Below, one piece after another: positions 25,667 through 34,684 of a stretch of 64,000 nucleotides of DNA. Below the pieces are notes generated by a model. The model worked only from the letters and a program-made list of their open reading frames with translations. It was not told the DNA's origin and searched no databases. The position numbers were made by a program, and so were the translations under genes. Origin of the DNA: Planctomycetales bacterium (GTDB lineage Bacteria; Planctomycetota; Planctomycetia; Pirellulales; Pirellulaceae); NCBI GenBank assembly GCA_020426845.1, contig JAGQPF010000671.1, positions 1 to 64,000 of the forward strand, read 5' to 3'. Every line of letters starts with the position of its first letter. Position 1 is the first letter of the stretch.

Positions 25667-26053
25667 ATGTCCACGCACTTTCAAATTGAACTGCATGGCC
25701 GGGTTCTGGTGATCCAGTTTCTCCCTCCCCAGCTGTTCGAGCATCTGGTGCTCAACGAATTGGACGACGAGTTGCGTGAGGTGATTCGCGAATACGAGCC
25801 GCGCTATGCCGTGTTCGATTTCTCGCGCGTCAGCTTCTGCTCCTCCTCCATTATCAACGCGCTATTGCGAGTGCGCAAGCGCCTCGCCCGGCAGGGAGGG
25901 CAAGTCGCGATCGCCGAGCTCAATGGCGGCGTTCAGGAGGCTTTCAAAGTGCTGAGCCTCGACCGCAACGTATTTGTCCCGTTTGACACGGTCCAAGCGG
26001 CCGTCGACCATTTTCTGGAAGAGGACGCTTGGGACGACGAGACCAAGGATTGA
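25667..26053 (+). CDS. STAS-domain anti-sigma-factor antagonist-like protein
   Basis: A 128-residue single STAS domain. ATG 25667 is chosen by fit to the fold (MSTHFQIELHGRVLVIQF). The key loop reads VFDFSRVSFCSSSIINALLRV, with three serines where SpoIIAA-like proteins have the phosphorylated serine. This suggests a partner-switching module with an HPK/anti-sigma kinase, not encoded nearby. Cytosolic. Confidence 0.88.
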   Translation: MSTHFQIELHGRVLVIQFLPPQLFEHLVLNELDDELREVIREYEPRYAVFDFSRVSFCSSSIINALLRVRKRLARQGGQVAIAELNGGVQEAFKVLSLDRNVFVPFDTVQAAVDHFLEEDAWDDETKD

Positions 26054-26149
26054 ATCCGCCGGAGACTCGGCAAGTCACGCCCTGCCCTGCCCTGCCCGTG
26101 CCGTGGTCGCCACACCGTTCCATTGCTCCAACCCCTAGACACGGTTTCC

Positions 26150-26635
26150 ATGGAATCAACGCAACGACAAGTTGAACAATCGCATCGCCAGCTCGTCATT
26201 ATCATGAGCACGCTCGCGTCGGGGGTCGTGATCGCAGCCGGGGCGGCGTACTTCGCCAAGCCGATGGGCGCGGTCGATAACTACGCGGTGATGGTGCTGG
26301 CCGGCGCAGCGTTGGGGCTGGGTTCGCTTGGTCCTGCCATCGCCGTGCCGAAACTGGTGCTGGCCAATGGCAAGGCGCCTGACGCCGAAGAGGAACAGCA
26401 AAGGGAGGCGCTGCTGTCGCAATACACCACTTCCAAAATCATCGGCAGCGCCTTGCTGGAGGGCGCTGCCATGCTGAACGTCGTCGCGTATTTTCTCGAA
26501 GCCAATCCGCTTAGTCTGATCATCGCGGGGATCCTGATCGTCATCCTCATGGGCATCATTCCTTCTCGAAATCGAATTGCCGAATGGCTCGACATGCGAA
26601 TGCTTGAGGTGCGGCGGCAAGGCTCCGGTCTCTAG
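26150..26635 (+). CDS. Four-helix integral membrane protein
   Basis: A 161-residue protein with hydrophobic segments at about residues 17-38, 44-68, 103-123 and 127-148. A conserved-looking SKIIGSALLEGAAMLNVVAYFLE helix carries a buried Glu, faintly like the ion-carrying helix of ATP synthase subunit c, but length and topology differ. ATG 26150 removes a spurious nine-residue extension. The next gene follows after 27 bp, so it is probably in the same operon. Function unknown. Confidence 0.75.
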   Translation: MESTQRQVEQSHRQLVIIMSTLASGVVIAAGAAYFAKPMGAVDNYAVMVLAGAALGLGSLGPAIAVPKLVLANGKAPDAEEEQQREALLSQYTTSKIIGSALLEGAAMLNVVAYFLEANPLSLIIAGILIVILMGIIPSRNRIAEWLDMRMLEVRRQGSGL

Positions 26636-26662
26636 GACGCCGTCGATGGTAAGGGTGATGCT

Positions 26663-27811
26663 ATGAGTCAAAGGCAAATCGGGTACTGCACGAACGTCCA
26701 TGCCGGGCCCGATCTCGGCCAGACGCGGGCGAATCTGGAGCGTTATGCCGAGGAGGTGAAGCGTCGATATTCGCCGCAACAGCCGATGGGAGTGGGGTTG
26801 TGGCTGGCGGCCCCGGCCGCTCGGCAATTGTGCGCCTCGCCTAACGAACTGCGGGAATTCGCCGACTATCTGCGGGAAGCGGGATTGGTCCCCTTTACGT
26901 TGAACGGCTTTCCGTACGGCGACTTCCACCGCGAAGTGGTCAAGCATGACGTGTATTTGCCCACCTGGATGGCTCCGGCGCGGTTGGAGTACACTCGCGA
27001 TTTGGCCCAGGTGCTGGATGCGATTCTCCCAGCGCAACTGGAAGGCACCATCTCGACCTTGCCCATCGGCTGGGGCGCCCATCGTGATGACTTCGAGGGG
27101 CTGCAGCAGGCCGGTCGGCAATTGGCCGCGCTGGCCAATGAGCTGGCTGATCGCGAGAGCAAGACCGGACGTTGTCTCTCGGTGTGTCTCGAGCCCGAGC
27201 CAGGGTGCGTGATGGATCGCGCCGAGCACATCGTCGAGTTTTTCGAACAACATTTGCTGCCGATGGGACGAGAGGCGGCGATTCGCCGGCACGTGCGCGT
27301 CTGTCACGACGTCTGCCACTCCGCCGTCATGTTTGAGCCCCAGGAAGAGGCGCTGAGGCGTTACCGCGATGCCGGCGTGCAGGTCGGCAAGGTGCAGGTG
27401 TCGTCGGCAGTCGCCCTGCCCTTGTCCGAGCTGGGTCCTGCGGATCGCGACGCTGCCTTGGCACAGCTGGCGGCATTCAATGAGCCGCGATATCTCCATC
27501 AAACGGTTCATCGCGACGAGGCTGGCCACGAGCGTTTCTTCGAGGATCTCGCCCCCGCCTTGGCCGCGTTGTCCAACGTCTCGGACGGCGAGATTCGGGT
27601 GCACTTTCACGTGCCGATCTATCTCGAGTCGTTTAGCGCGTTGCGGACGACGCGCGAGCAAGTGCTGGAATGTCTGCGCGAAGTGGAGTGCGATCACTTC
27701 GAGGTCGAGACGTATGCCTGGAACGTGCTGCCCCAAGAGCTGCGCCACGAGTCGCTGGCGGCGGGCATTGCCGAGGAGCTATCGTGGTTTCGCGACCAGC
27801 TCGCGAGCTGA
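26663..27811 (+). CDS. eboE: EboE-like TIM-barrel metabolite-traffic protein
   Basis: A 382-residue protein closely fitting the EboE family. MSQRQIGYCTNVHAGPDLGQ, PFTLNGFPYGDFHREVVKHDVY, GTISTLPIGWG and VCHDVCHSAVMFEP are the characteristic blocks of this xylose-isomerase-like TIM barrel. In organisms with a full ebo cluster (eboA-F) these genes serve export of a precursor to the periplasm; here no other ebo gene is adjacent. The next gene starts 5 bp after its stop, so the two are co-transcribed. Metal-binding His, Glu and Asp residues are likely in the barrel. Confidence 0.85.
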   Translation: MSQRQIGYCTNVHAGPDLGQTRANLERYAEEVKRRYSPQQPMGVGLWLAAPAARQLCASPNELREFADYLREAGLVPFTLNGFPYGDFHREVVKHDVYLPTWMAPARLEYTRDLAQVLDAILPAQLEGTISTLPIGWGAHRDDFEGLQQAGRQLAALANELADRESKTGRCLSVCLEPEPGCVMDRAEHIVEFFEQHLLPMGREAAIRRHVRVCHDVCHSAVMFEPQEEALRRYRDAGVQVGKVQVSSAVALPLSELGPADRDAALAQLAAFNEPRYLHQTVHRDEAGHERFFEDLAPALAALSNVSDGEIRVHFHVPIYLESFSALRTTREQVLECLREVECDHFEVETYAWNVLPQELRHESLAAGIAEELSWFRDQLAS

Positions 27812-27816
27812 CGGGG

Positions 27817-28992
27817 ATGACTGCCGAAGGTGACTCGGGGTTGCGGCTGCGCGTGTTGGCGCTGGAGCCCTACTATGGTGGCAGCCATCGCGCGTTTCTC
27901 GACACCTGGACCGCGGCCAGTCGGCACGAGTGGACGCTCCTCACTCTGCCGGCTCATCATTGGAAATGGCGAATGCGGCATGCCCCGGTGACGCTTGCGG
28001 AATGGGCCTGCCAGCGGCAGCGCAATGGCGAGTCTTGGGACGTGGTGTTTTGCTCGGACATGCTCTCGCTGGCGGATTGGCGAGGGCTATGTCGAACGTC
28101 GGCATCCGGTGCGCGCGGCATCGGAGATCTGCCAACGGTGGCTTACTTTCACGAGAACCAACTCACCTACCCGGTGCGGCGCGACGAGCCGCGCGACTTG
28201 CACTTCGCCTTTTCGAATTTGACGACGATGTTGGCCGCCGATGAGGTTTGGTTCAATTCGGAGTTTCATCGCGATGATCTGTTCGCGGCCGCCGAGAAGC
28301 TGTTGTCACGGATGCCGGACTACTCGCCGCTGGTGTCTCTAAGCCACTTGCGAGCCAAGACGCGCGTGGAGTGGCCGGGATGCCCGGCGCCTGTGCCGCG
28401 CACGGGCGCGGCGTCCGCGGGAGCCGAGATGCGCTCCGAGCCGTTGCAGATCGCCTGGGCGGCGCGGTGGGATCACGACAAGGGGCTGCCGTTGCTGAAA
28501 GCCGCCGTGCGAGAATTGCTCGCCGATGGTTTGCCGTTTCGCATGCATGTGATGGGGGAAGTGTTTCGCGAGCAGCCCGAGGGAATGGCTGAGCTGCGCT
28601 GCGAGCTGGAGCGAGCCGGCTGTTTGGGGCGCTGGGGATTTCAATCGGCGGAGGTGTACCGAGACACGTTGTCTCGCTCGGATTTGTTCCTCTCCACGGC
28701 AGACCACGAGTTCTTTGGGTTGGCCGTGCTGGAGGCGATTGCCGCAGGGGTGGTGCCGGTGCTGCCCCGGCGATTGTCCTACCCCGAACTGCTTGCGGGC
28801 GCGGCGTCGCCCGAGGCGTTTTTCTATGCGGGTGATCCGAAGTCATTGGGGCGGCGCCTCCGAGAGCACCTCGAAGGACGGACGAACTTGGCCGCGCTTC
28901 GTGATTCGGCGCAGCAGGCGATCGGTCGATTCGATTGGGCGAAACGCATTCCGGCACTGGATGAATCGCTGCTGCGGCTGACCCGGAATTGA
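27817..28992 (+). CDS. DUF3524 glycosyltransferase (queuosine-tRNA mannosyltransferase-like)
   Basis: A 391-residue GT4-type glycosyltransferase of the DUF3524/GTDC1 family. ATG 27817 follows the eboE stop by 5 bp. The DUF3524 N-terminal half shows VLALEPYYGGSHRAFLDTW, HHWKWRMRHAP, PTVAYFHENQLTYPV and DEVWFNSEFHRDDLF. The C-terminal half has the GT4 nucleotide-sugar signature ADHEFFGLAVLEAIAAG. The animal GTDC1 homologue mannosylates queuosine in tRNA-Asp; the same reaction is likely but not proven for bacterial members. No queuosine synthesis gene is adjacent. Confidence 0.9.
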   Translation: MTAEGDSGLRLRVLALEPYYGGSHRAFLDTWTAASRHEWTLLTLPAHHWKWRMRHAPVTLAEWACQRQRNGESWDVVFCSDMLSLADWRGLCRTSASGARGIGDLPTVAYFHENQLTYPVRRDEPRDLHFAFSNLTTMLAADEVWFNSEFHRDDLFAAAEKLLSRMPDYSPLVSLSHLRAKTRVEWPGCPAPVPRTGAASAGAEMRSEPLQIAWAARWDHDKGLPLLKAAVRELLADGLPFRMHVMGEVFREQPEGMAELRCELERAGCLGRWGFQSAEVYRDTLSRSDLFLSTADHEFFGLAVLEAIAAGVVPVLPRRLSYPELLAGAASPEAFFYAGDPKSLGRRLREHLEGRTNLAALRDSAQQAIGRFDWAKRIPALDESLLRLTRN

Positions 28993-29007
28993 CAGGAGTC
29001 AGCCAGG

Positions 29008-29112
29008 AATTTCGGCGAGCTTCACAAGGAAACCCGACGCGTAAGCGAGGGATCGGAAATTCGGTACCGGCGAACTTCAAAAGGAAACCCGCCGCGTAAG
29101 CGAGGGATCGGA
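29008..29112. repeat. Two direct copies of a ~50-bp element with GCGTAAGCGAGGGATCGGA
   Basis: Copies at about 29008-29057 and 29058-29112 share AAGGAAACCCG(A/C)CGCGTAAG and then CGAGGGATCGGAA. A shorter relative is at 4719-4747. The remaining ~210 bp to the next gene show nothing recognisable. Confidence 0.85.
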
Positions 29113-29323
29113 ATTCGATTTTCCTGTTGCCGTTGGTGCAAGAATTCGCCCCAATAAGCGAAGGCTGCATTGAGTCTCTCGCCGCTACACTTTACAGTTG
29201 TAGTGGTCTCCGAAACTCTGATCCGTTTTTGCAGGTAGAATTGGTGGGTCCGCCATCCCACTCCACGCGGTGGCCGAGGTCTGGTCGTCGCGTCCTTTTG
29301 CTCCAACATTCCCGAGAGTTTGC

Positions 29324-31507
29324 ATGTCGCAACCGCTTGCTGTTTCCTGTCCGCACTGTCGAGCTCAGTTTGCCGTCCAGGATCCCTCGCTGATCGGAAA
29401 ACAAGTGCGTTGTCCGGGTTGCGCCAACCCGTTCGTCGTGGCGGCGGGCCAGCAGCCCGCTCGCCCGGCGCCTCCGGCGGCGCCCGCGGCGCAACAGCCT
29501 CGCCCTGCGGCGCCCGCTCCGCAGCCCCAAGCGACCTACAACCCACGACCGGCCGACCCGTTGGCCGATCCGCTGGGGGGCGGTGGCGATCCATTCGGTG
29601 GCGATCCCTTGGGGGGAGGCGATCCATTGGCCGCCGATCCCTTCGCTGCCGATCCATTTGGCAGTAGCGACCCGCTGGGCGGCGGATTTCCCACTACCAC
29701 GGCGCCGCAACGGCCGATGGCGGCGGGCGGCGCGTATGCTCATCGCGGCAAGAAGAAATCGAACTGGCAGAAGCCGGCGATGATCGGCGGCGGTGTCGTG
29801 CTCGGGTTGTTGATGCTCTACGGCCTGATCTCGTTGCTGATGGGAGGCGGCGGCGCTTCGCGCGGCGGCGACGGCAATGTCGTCGACATGACCTGGCTGC
29901 CGGCCGACACCGAGGTCGTTGGCTTCGTGGATGTCAACCGAATCGTGCGCTCGAATTTGGTGCAAGATTGGGTCGCGTCGGATCCCAATATCGGCACTGC
30001 GATTGACAAGATGGAGCAGGAATTGGGAATTGGCCCGCGAGACATCGAGTCGTTTACGATTGGTGGCAGCTCGCAGGGCAAAAGTGGCCTCGTTGTGGTG
30101 CGGCTGTCCAAGGATTTTGATCCTGCCAAACTCGGGGCGCAGGTGGAAGAGGTGAGCGGGCGGAAGGTTTACGCTAAAAACGGCAACAAGGTGCTGGTGC
30201 CGGACGCGCGCACATTGGTGTTCGGGGAGCCTGCCAGCGTGGCAAAGGCGGCGCAGCAGGGCGACGCCAAGCAACGTTTCAAGCAGTTCGACTTCGCGGA
30301 CGCGGGACAGGACTTCTTCTTCTGCGCCGCGCCCAAAGACCCCTCCGAGTTTCGCAAGGCCGCCGGCAAGGCGCCGCCAATGCCCATGGGAGCTCCGGAG
30401 GGCGTCGCCGAGGCGATCACGGCGTTTCAAAATCACACCACCGCGTTTGCCTTTGGCGGCAGCCTGAGCGGCAATCGGCTGGGATTGAAAATTCAAGTCA
30501 ACACCGACGACGGCGGCGCCAGCCGCGACATCTCGGGTGGCCTCAGCACGATGCTTAGTGAGGCGCAGAAACAATACCAAGCCATGTCTGCCATGATTCC
30601 CGCCGATGCGAAGCCGATCGCCGACAGCGTGGTCAACAGTTTGGATGTCGACCGTAGCGGAACATCGGTGGCGCTGAGCTTGGCCTTGCCGGTCGACAAG
30701 ATGAAGGAAGCCATCGGTTCAAAAATGGGTGGCATGGGCGGCCTGGGGATGCCACGGATGCCCAGCGTGTTTGGCGGCATGAAGAACCCGTTGGAAGGGC
30801 TGGGTGATTTCGGCGGGTTGCTGGGCGGAGGCTCTAAGTCCTCGTCCCGTTCCTCATCTGGCTCGACTTCAGGCTCCTCCCCCATGGGCGCGCTGGGCTC
30901 CGGAGCGGGGGCCGCGCAAGTGGCCGCGAACAGGAACAAGCTGGTGCAGATCGGTTTGGCGTTTCACAACTTCCACGACACTTTTCGTTCACTGCCGCCT
31001 GCGGCGGACGGCAAAGGCGCAGGCTTGAGCTGGCGAGTCCATTTGCTGCCGTTTCTCGAACACCAAGCGCTCTACAACCGCTTCAACATGGATGAGCCGT
31101 GGGACAGCCCCACGAATCGGGCTTTGCTGAACCAGATGCCCGACATTTTCAAAATGGACGGTGTGTCCACGGCGCCGGGCAAGACGGTGGTGCTGGGCAT
31201 CTCGGCGGATGGCGGCTTGATGAGCGACCCTGCGAAGGGCAAGCGGTTCCGGGATGTCATCGACGGCACGTCCAATACCGCGGTGGCCGTGGTGGCTTCG
31301 CCCCAAATCCAGGTTGATTGGACGAAGCCGGCCGATTACGACGGCTTGAATCCGGCGATGTTGCACCCGTTTAGCTCGCCCTCGGGCCCCTTCCACATGG
31401 TGCTGTTGCTGGACGGATCCGTATTCAATCTGCCGGCCACGTTGGCCACACAACAATGGGAGAATCTATTCCGATTCAACGACGGCAATCCGGTTGACTT
31501 GAATTAG
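29324..31507 (+). CDS. Zinc-finger, single-pass, DUF1559 protein
   Basis: A 727-residue modular protein. ATG 29324 gives a start in an MJ0042-type zinc ribbon (CPHCRAQFAV then CPGC, residues about 8-35). A Pro/Ala-rich linker and DPLGG-type Asp/Gly/Pro repeats follow. One membrane segment (about 148-170), a long extracytoplasmic beta-rich region, a Ser/Gly spacer and a C-terminal DUF1559 domain (VQIGLAFHNFHDTFRSLPP, LLPFLEHQALYNRF, LLDGSVFNLPATLA) complete it. DUF1559 proteins normally carry an N-terminal pilin-like signal; here it is replaced by the finger and membrane segment. Function unknown; a planctomycete envelope protein. Confidence 0.88.
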   Translation: MSQPLAVSCPHCRAQFAVQDPSLIGKQVRCPGCANPFVVAAGQQPARPAPPAAPAAQQPRPAAPAPQPQATYNPRPADPLADPLGGGGDPFGGDPLGGGDPLAADPFAADPFGSSDPLGGGFPTTTAPQRPMAAGGAYAHRGKKKSNWQKPAMIGGGVVLGLLMLYGLISLLMGGGGASRGGDGNVVDMTWLPADTEVVGFVDVNRIVRSNLVQDWVASDPNIGTAIDKMEQELGIGPRDIESFTIGGSSQGKSGLVVVRLSKDFDPAKLGAQVEEVSGRKVYAKNGNKVLVPDARTLVFGEPASVAKAAQQGDAKQRFKQFDFADAGQDFFFCAAPKDPSEFRKAAGKAPPMPMGAPEGVAEAITAFQNHTTAFAFGGSLSGNRLGLKIQVNTDDGGASRDISGGLSTMLSEAQKQYQAMSAMIPADAKPIADSVVNSLDVDRSGTSVALSLALPVDKMKEAIGSKMGGMGGLGMPRMPSVFGGMKNPLEGLGDFGGLLGGGSKSSSRSSSGSTSGSSPMGALGSGAGAAQVAANRNKLVQIGLAFHNFHDTFRSLPPAADGKGAGLSWRVHLLPFLEHQALYNRFNMDEPWDSPTNRALLNQMPDIFKMDGVSTAPGKTVVLGISADGGLMSDPAKGKRFRDVIDGTSNTAVAVVASPQIQVDWTKPADYDGLNPAMLHPFSSPSGPFHMVLLLDGSVFNLPATLATQQWENLFRFNDGNPVDLN

Positions 31508-31602
31508 AGCCCCGCCACGTTGAACTTCGCGTCAGGCTCGTGCGATAAACGGAGCACGCGCTTGACGGTTGGTTGGGCCGTTCAACTCGCGCAAGTGAAT
31601 CC

Positions 31603-32124
31603 ATGGTGAAGTGGTCGGATGCGGAACCCCGACCGGCGTCCTCACAAGACTCCGAGTGGAGAAGCCAGCGCAGGTGGTTTCGCCGCGGACGCTCACTGGT
31701 CATCTTGGTCGTCGTGCTTATTCTCGCCAGATGGGGAGCAATGTCCTCCACGCCACCTTTGCTTGGCCATCGAGACGGTCTGTTAACTCCTCTGCCCTCA
31801 TCCCCAAACTGCGTGAGCACGCAGGCCACCGACGAGGCGCGGCGAATGGAGCCGCTCGAAATCGCCGCTGCACAGGGCCCCACGGGAGCTTTGGACCGAC
31901 TGCAGCAGATCAGCGAGGAACTCGGCGCCACCGTGGTGGAGCGCAGCGACGACTACTTGCGATTGGAGTTCCGCACTCGGCTGTTGCGATACGTCGATGA
32001 CGTCGAGTTCCTCGCGGTTGACGACCTAGTTCACTTTCGCAGCGGCTCGCGAGTCGGCTACTACGACTTTGGCGTCAACCGGCGCCGCATGAACAAGATC
32101 GCACATCGATACGCCGCCGGTTGA
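31603..32124 (+). CDS. DUF1499 family membrane-anchored protein
   Basis: A 173-residue protein. ATG 31603 (MVKWSDAEPRPA) precedes a membrane segment (SLVILVVVLILARWGAM, about residues 32-48). The C-terminal part has the DUF1499 hallmarks PNCVSTQA, LRLEFRTRLLRYVDDVEFL and FRSGSRVGYYDFGVNRRRM. The family has no assigned function. Single gene, 95 bp after the DUF1559 gene on the same strand. Confidence 0.88.
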   Translation: MVKWSDAEPRPASSQDSEWRSQRRWFRRGRSLVILVVVLILARWGAMSSTPPLLGHRDGLLTPLPSSPNCVSTQATDEARRMEPLEIAAAQGPTGALDRLQQISEELGATVVERSDDYLRLEFRTRLLRYVDDVEFLAVDDLVHFRSGSRVGYYDFGVNRRRMNKIAHRYAAG

Positions 32125-32851
32125 CCTGACGCGGAGCTGCGCTGTGTGGACGCATCAGTTTCAGCAAAGGCCAACGGCCTTTCTCATCGAAGCCCAATGC
32201 AGCTCCTGCGGCGCGGGAAATGATCAGCAAGTCGGACGCCGTTCAGGCTAATGGTGACAAGCTGCCCGCAGGTGCTGCGGCCGGACTAAAGGCTGTTCAG
32301 GATATCTGCATGAGCGGAGTTTCCTTTGTGACCATGGCGGACGTATCCACCGAGCTCTTCGGGCGCCCTGATTGCAACATCCGCCGAGATCTTAGGCAAA
32401 GCTCGCCGGGCACATCAAATCGATATGTGGCTCCTGCCGTGATCGATCTTGAAGAGGCGTTCGCCAACTCGTTGGACGCCTGCACGGAGTACGCTGCGGA
32501 GCCGTTCTTAAGCCGGGCGATCGGGCCTTTCATTCGGTTCCTGATTTGCGCACTCTGCGCCGCTGCTCTTCTCCTGTACAGCTGGGACCGGCTCCCTGGC
32601 TCGGCATCCCCTTGGGCTGCTCAGCTTTTGGCTGCTTTGCCGTTTCACGTTCTGGCTCATGCTGTGGCCGCTTTGGAGTGCCAACGACTGCACCGATCGA
32701 ATCATGGTGGAACTGTACCGCCGGCAACTCGACGACCACGCGAGGGAAGGAGCAAAGAGAAGATTGCGACCGCGACGAACACACCGAGGATTTAACCAAC
32801 CCATTTCCTTCGGGGAACTGAATCAGGCAACCTGGATGGCGAGAACACGTA
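32125..32851. other. Mostly non-coding or broken sequence
   Basis: A REP-like AAAGGCCAACGGCCTTT lies near 32167. A 191-codon frame (32220-32795) is open but its first half is poorly protein-like. Between about 32590 and 32830 a different frame reads a hydrophobic stretch (LLSFWLLCRFTFWLMLWPLW), then MVELYRRQLDDHAREGAKRR, which looks more like a real membrane-protein end. This may be a frameshifted small membrane-protein gene; I do not assign one. Confidence 0.35.
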
Positions 32852-33748
32852 ATGCAGAATCTCATTTTGCTGCTGAGTATGGTGATTGCCGAGAACCCCG
32901 GATACCCAATTGGACCGGAGGAAAATGCTGCTCGTCGCATCGTGGATGTGGCCGAGCAGTTGCGGTCTGTCGACGCTCAGCTGGATGACGTTCTTGTCTT
33001 CCTGTACGCCAATGCGGCAAAGCGAGGGTCAGGACCACTGGACGAATCGGGGCAAGTGTACGCCTGCAATGAGCTGTCCAGGTTGCTGTGCGAACACAAG
33101 AAGTACGAAGAGGCCTACTGGGTGACAACAGAGCAGTATCGTCGAACCTTCGTCTCGCACGAGCGGGAGGTGGAAGCAACTGTGAAGCGTCTAGCATTCG
33201 AGGTATCGGTGATAATGTCGCCCCCGCGAGAATTGTATGACCTCGCTTTCATCGGAGGTGTTCCGAGGCCACTCAACTTCACTTGGGCAGAGATTGGCTC
33301 TTGCCTTCCTCGCCAAGCGCGAAAGAAAGTGAAAAAAGGGCCCCGCGAGGCCAGGAAGCTATATACGGCAGGCAGTCAACTTGCTTCCATCGACAGCATT
33401 GTGGAAGGGGGCACATCGAAGTGGGCCATCGAATTGCTGGCTCTCGCTATACAGGCTGAGCCCACTTACCCGCTCCCGTACGAAGCCCTCGTGGACCTGC
33501 TCAATGACACGGAGAACTACGAGAGTGCCTACTGGGTACATAGCGAGTGGTGGCGTATGGCAGGCCCACGGAGCACGAAGAGGATGAGAGTCGGGCGCTC
33601 GCTTGCTGATCGGGTGCAAGTGTTGCGTGGGGCGACTCTAAGCAACACGGACGCGATTTGGCCTGATCCAAAGCCGCTAAATTGGAAGCGACTTCTGAAG
33701 TTGCATTCCCGACGGCGGCATAATTCAGGAGTTGTAGAAAAGCGGTGA
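32852..33748 (+). CDS. Hypothetical helical protein with TPR-like pairs
   Basis: A 298-residue protein. The first ~14 residues (MQNLILLLSMVIAE) may be a weak signal peptide. The helical body contains two similar motifs, YEEAYWVTTEQYRR and YESAYWVHSEWWR, which look like helices of TPR-like repeats about 125 residues apart, and PYEALVDLLNDTEN. The C-terminus is basic. No named family. It is convergent with the first leucine-rich-repeat gene. Base composition in this stretch is a little less GC-rich than in the operons to either side. Confidence 0.7.
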   Translation: MQNLILLLSMVIAENPGYPIGPEENAARRIVDVAEQLRSVDAQLDDVLVFLYANAAKRGSGPLDESGQVYACNELSRLLCEHKKYEEAYWVTTEQYRRTFVSHEREVEATVKRLAFEVSVIMSPPRELYDLAFIGGVPRPLNFTWAEIGSCLPRQARKKVKKGPREARKLYTAGSQLASIDSIVEGGTSKWAIELLALAIQAEPTYPLPYEALVDLLNDTENYESAYWVHSEWWRMAGPRSTKRMRVGRSLADRVQVLRGATLSNTDAIWPDPKPLNWKRLLKLHSRRRHNSGVVEKR

Positions 33749-33829
33749 AAACCGCTTGCCGTCTCCAGCTGTCCCAGATTTGTGCACCGGTTGAACTGTT
33801 CCGTCGGCAAGTCGGATGCGCCTCCAACC

Positions 33830-34684
33830 TCAAAACAGCTTACAAATACCGAAGGGTTTCAAGTTGGGAAGTGCTTTTCTTAGAGTCTCGACCGACCGAG
33901 AAAGCTCCTCCATCTGCTCGTTCAATAGCAACAGTGTCTTCAGCGACTTGAGGTTCGCCAACGGAGATACGTCCGAGACCTGCGTGCCGCACAAATCCAG
34001 TATCTTAAGCGACTTCAGGTTCGCCATTAGAGATACGTCCGGGACCAGCGTGCCCGACAAATCCAGTGTTTCAAGCGACTTCAGGTTCGCCAGCGGAGAT
34101 ACGTCCGAGACCTGCGTGCCGGACAAATCCAGTGTCTTAAGCGACTTGAGGTTCGCCAGCGGAGTTGCGTCCGAGACCAGCGTGCCGGACAAATCCAGTG
34201 TTTCAAGCGACTTCAGGTTCGCCAACGGAGATACGTCCGAGACCAGCGTGCCGGACAAATCCAGTGTCTTAAGCGACTTCAGGTTCACCAACGGAGATAC
34301 GTCCGAGACCGGCATGCCGGACAAATGCAATTCTTCAAGCGACTTGAGGTTCACCAGCGGAGAGAGTTCCGAGACGACACTGCGGCGGTTCGCCTTCGAT
34401 GAATTGTCCGAGACGAACAAGGGGTCCGCATCAAGACTGACGGACCTTACCTTCGCAACCCCATCGACTCCAACCAACGTGCGAAGCCAAGCCAGTCTCG
34501 GAGGCTTCGTGGCGATAGCGTACTCAACTGCACCCATGTTCTCCTGCACCCACTGCACGGCGGCCTTCTGTTGATTCACGCGATGCATGAACCAACCCAG
34601 CGAGACTCCCGCCATCGCAACTACGGCCAAGAAAGTGCGAAGGCCAAAGCGAAAGTAACGGCGGTGAGTTGCGGGTGATTTCAC
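33830..34684 (-). CDS. Leucine-rich-repeat membrane protein (LRR1)
   Basis: A 284-residue protein. I place the start at GTG 34684, giving the N-terminus VKSPATHRRYFRFGLRTFLAVVAM with a membrane segment; the related LRR2 protein has the same layout. The longer open frame upstream runs through a duplicated segment. After a short domain (WLRTLVGVDGVAKV) come seven 22-residue leucine-rich repeats of the type LANLKSLETLDLSGTLVSDV, ending in a capping ALPNLK. Such repeats usually bind proteins; the ligand is unknown. A 37-codon leader ORF overlaps the start by GTGA. Confidence 0.85.
   Translation of the reverse strand: MKSPATHRRYFRFGLRTFLAVVAMAGVSLGWFMHRVNQQKAAVQWVQENMGAVEYAIATKPPRLAWLRTLVGVDGVAKVRSVSLDADPLFVSDNSSKANRRSVVSELSPLVNLKSLEELHLSGMPVSDVSPLVNLKSLKTLDLSGTLVSDVSPLANLKSLETLDLSGTLVSDATPLANLKSLKTLDLSGTQVSDVSPLANLKSLETLDLSGTLVPDVSLMANLKSLKILDLCGTQVSDVSPLANLKSLKTLLLLNEQMEELSRSVETLRKALPNLKPFGICKLF

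Noticed and set aside
26663-28992. A complete ebo cluster
   Set aside because: Only eboE-like sequence is recognisable; the flanking membrane, STAS and glycosyltransferase genes are not eboA-D or F.
32220-32795. 191-codon hypothetical gene
   Set aside because: Composition changes along the frame and a different frame looks better in the second half; no ribosome site. Left as possible broken sequence.
33816-34574. A 252-codon plus-strand frame rich in SETSVPDKSS
   Set aside because: It is the antisense of the leucine-rich repeats of LRR1; repeat periodicity keeps it open. The minus-strand reading is clearly the protein.
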